DNA from: Maridesulfovibrio sp. | GTDB taxonomy: Bacteria; Desulfobacterota; Desulfovibrionia; Desulfovibrionales; Desulfovibrionaceae | NCBI RefSeq assembly: GCF_963677005.1 | Contig: NZ_OY781616.1 | Span: 3,582,501 to 3,646,500, forward strand | Reading direction: 5' to 3' | Length of the DNA stretch: 64,000 nucleotides | Shown: in pieces, positions 62,601 to 64,000 of the stretch | How the letters are laid out: each line of letters begins with the position of its first letter | How positions within the stretch are numbered: position 1 is the first letter of the stretch | The notes under the pieces: generated by a model | Told to the model about the DNA's origin: nothing | The model's database searches: none | The model's input: the letters and a program-made list of their open reading frames with translations, nothing else | Position numbers and translations under genes: made by a program

Positions 62601-64000
62601 TTCGGATTGCCCTCGGTGTAGGCAGCGTGGCAGGATTTATCATGTTCGTGGTCATCCGGTCCAACCGGCGTCTGGCGAGCGAGGTTCGGGTCCGTCAGCA
62701 GGTGGAGATGGAGCTGCTTGAGGCCAGGGACAAGGCAGAGGATGCCACGAGGGCAAAAAGTGAATTTCTGGCCCGCATGAGCCATGAAATCCGTACTCCC
62801 ATGAACGCAATCATAGGCATGAGCCATCTGGCGCTGCAGACTGAGCTTACCGCGAAACAGCACGATTACATCTCCAAAATAAGAGCAGGGGCAAACAACC
62901 TGCTCGGCATCATCAATGACATTCTGGATTTTTCCAAGATAGAAGCCGGCAAGATGAGCATGGAGCGCATTGCGTTCCGTCTGGACGAGACCATGGACAA
63001 CCTTGCCAACGTGATAGCGGTCAAGGCGGAGGAGAAGGGGCTGGAAGTCCTTTTTCACGTCTGTCCTGATGTGCCTAACGATCTGGTCGGAGATCCGCTG
63101 CGGCTCAGTCAGATTCTTATCAATCTGGCCAATAACGCCACCAAGTTCACGGAGCACGGCGATATAGTCATTTCAGTGAAACCGGAAGCTCAGGACGAGG
63201 AAACAGTTACCCTGTTGTTCTGTGTGGCCGATTCCGGAATAGGCATGACCGAGGAGCAGAAAAGTCGACTTTTCAAATCCTTTTCGCAGGCTGACGGATC
63301 GACAACGCGAAAGTACGGCGGAACGGGCTTGGGGCTGGCCATCTGCAAACGCCTTGTGGAGATGATGGACGGGCGCGTCTGGGTGGACAGTGTCCCGGGC
63401 GAAGGATCGACATTTTCCTTTACGGCGGTGCTCGGCAAAGGGGAAAAGGTCGAATGCAGCTACACTCCTGCCGCGGACCTGCGGGGACTGCGGGCTCTGG
63501 TCGTGGACGACAATTCCACATCACGGGCCATACTCAGCGAGGCTCTGGAGAGCATGACCTTCAAGGTCAGCACGGCAGCTTCCGGGGATGAAGCCTTAAA
63601 ACTGATCAAGGAAGCCACCGAAAGCGGTAATCCGTATGAACTGGTACTGCTGGACTGGAAGATGCCCGGACTTGACGGGATAGAGACTTCCCGCAGGATT
63701 GAAAGGGAAGCCGGTCGTGAACTTCCCAAAATTCTTATGGTCAGTGCTTACGGCCGGGAAGAGATTATGGAGGAGGCCGAGGCTGCCGGACTTGAGGCCT
63801 TTCTGGTCAAACCGGTTAACCAATCCGTGCTTTTCGATACCATAATGGGCGTGTTCGGCCACAATGTTGAACGCAAGACTCGTAGAACTCTGGGCTTATC
63901 TGAAATCCCCGAGGGACTGTCCGCCATAAAGGGAGGCAGAATCCTGCTTGCTGAAGACAACGAGATAAACCAGCAGATTGCTGTGGAGATTCTTGAAAGG
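59672..64000 (+). CDS. BvgS-like hybrid histidine kinase with four periplasmic binding domains (3' end outside window)
   Basis: The reading frame stays open to the window edge, giving at least 1443 residues. A signal peptide (KKILIAIVCLLVASAALA) is followed by four SBP_bac_3 domains (about 29-252, 257-473, 500-720, 745-965), each opening with a strand and a Pro-Pro or Pro-Phe motif such as DRDYPPFSL, MDAWPPLDY and DPDWLPLER. A membrane helix (about 973-995) leads to HisKA with MSHEIRTPMN near 1040, HATPase with GTGLGLAI near 1217, a receiver with VLLDWKMPGLDG near 1326, and the start of a second receiver (LLAEDNEINQQ near 1425). GGAGG lies 9 nt before the ATG. An HPt may follow beyond the edge. 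Confidence 0.93.
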   Translation, partial: MVVKKILIAIVCLLVASAALAAEPKKADETFSVAYCEDCVPFEFCNKDGLPDGLVINYWKLWANKTGVAINFKAAPWEESVRMAKAGEVDAHAGLFYSKKRNEFLEFGAPMTSSDTHLFYSKALPITCNADVLPYRVGVLAGGLAAEFLHEKYPEMSLVEYPDFKAIMSDLASGQLKVFVAETLVGLYYLQQSDLSTRFQYRESQPLYRNYWRVAVPKDKKDSLTAIDDGMASFSPEEKKNINRHWTATAKGRDPGSLVITVDRDYPPFSLLGPDGVPSGMIVDMWKAWSRQTGVPVEFVPESWTGTLEAVKSGEADIHFGLFRSREREEFLLFSGPLFKVDTALFYRADSRNPGGLDRMSGMKVAVIGGSYQESYLKEKYPEIKTVSFADGEGLILAVLKGKADALMHEVLQVEAELDRMQMHGALVKGTDSLFSSFIRAGVRKDRPELIELIDSGFGKIPYQVYSGIEKRWVSNPEDLYFSSDGSPFNLSDDELKWLDDHPMITVAVMDAWPPLDYVNDRGNPEGLGVDYVHLLNKRLGGRLQILAGPFKDNLEAVREKRIDAIMDVTPKKDREPFLDFTTPYMIIPHVIVGRSDGTKYMNEKELADKTIALERGFFNVKYFRETYPDAKVVEFPDTLAALEAVARGRADAYVGNRAVAVYLIERYLLSNLEVQGRIKTKGSVLAIGVRKDWPVLAGILDRALKSIGRREEREILKKWTGQENSPKVELSKSEKLWLRSSPVIRFSVDPDWLPLERIDPKSGQYEGISADLLHMVAKRTGLSLELVPTAKWSDSVKYVRDGRTDMLAAASETAERDEFLDFSNPYIELSNVVVVRQETPFLGSVEDLTGMKVGVSEGNAAHKYLEENYPHLNLVPISGALNGLKMVAEGKCDAYVGTLEVLGYLINQNGLYNLKVALQLPVSRKLCFAARKGLSPQLISILNKGIRSISEKESEAVIRKWISLRVENGIDIWLIIRIALGVGSVAGFIMFVVIRSNRRLASEVRVRQQVEMELLEARDKAEDATRAKSEFLARMSHEIRTPMNAIIGMSHLALQTELTAKQHDYISKIRAGANNLLGIINDILDFSKIEAGKMSMERIAFRLDETMDNLANVIAVKAEEKGLEVLFHVCPDVPNDLVGDPLRLSQILINLANNATKFTEHGDIVISVKPEAQDEETVTLLFCVADSGIGMTEEQKSRLFKSFSQADGSTTRKYGGTGLGLAICKRLVEMMDGRVWVDSVPGEGSTFSFTAVLGKGEKVECSYTPAADLRGLRALVVDDNSTSRAILSEALESMTFKVSTAASGDEALKLIKEATESGNPYELVLLDWKMPGLDGIETSRRIEREAGRELPKILMVSAYGREEIMEEAEAAGLEAFLVKPVNQSVLFDTIMGVFGHNVERKTRRTLGLSEIPEGLSAIKGGRILLAEDNEINQQIAVEILER

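Overview
The window looks like chromosomal DNA of a sulfate-reducing deltaproteobacterium of the Desulfovibrio type. This is inference from gene content: an archaeal-type split glutamate synthase rich in iron-sulfur sites, a DGC-domain metal protein, very many hybrid histidine kinases and c-di-GMP enzymes, and moderate GC coding DNA with AT-rich spacers. I see no phage, transposase, integrase or CRISPR array.

Layout. 1-1112: the 3' end of an rrn operon (23S, 5S, terminator). 1299-6583: a PaaI-like thioesterase, then an alanine-use module (alanine dehydrogenase and Na+/alanine symporter). That operon has a consensus sigma-54 promoter, three upstream palindromes and an ACT-PAS-AAA+ activator gene next to it. 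8579-13670: a three-gene glutamate synthase operon. 13846-21397: a GrpB-family protein, then a minus-strand signalling block (a 1548-residue hybrid kinase with its REC-GGDEF partner, and an HD-GYP phosphodiesterase). 21792-25504: GreA, a free-standing RluA-associated N-terminal domain, a META lipoprotein, a cytosolic PAS kinase and a PAP2 phosphatase. 25585-34027: an RND pump, a ComFB-like protein beside a REC-REC-GGDEF enzyme, and an ArsR / UPF0718 permease / DGC-protein group. 34406-40419: a BOF-fold secreted protein, an RluA-type pseudouridine synthase, a large sensor kinase, and divergent queuosine genes (precursor transporter and queF). 40496-53785: a BMP-type binding protein with a hybrid kinase, an EamA exporter with AraC regulator, a membrane protein, an ATL protein, an aldo/keto reductase, YjdM, a flavoprotein, an MFS transporter and a YtcJ-like amidohydrolase. 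54141-54333: tRNA-Val and tRNA-Asp. 54765-64000: an HDOD / kinase / 36-residue membrane peptide / REC / HPt-REC operon, then a BvgS-like kinase with four periplasmic binding domains that runs off the right edge.

How the genes fit together. Nitrogen flow is one theme: alanine import and deamination under a sigma-54 activator, and glutamate synthesis. Signalling is the other: six histidine kinases with four partner receivers, two diguanylate cyclases, one HD-GYP phosphodiesterase, one likely c-di-GMP receptor (ComFB) and one HDOD protein. The points most worth a second look are the sigma-54 promoter/enhancer array, the unlisted 36-residue transmembrane peptide, the split of a normally fused pseudouridine-synthase architecture, the BMP-protein/kinase pair, the paired operators of the ArsR group, and an unassigned three-way-junction element between the queuosine genes.
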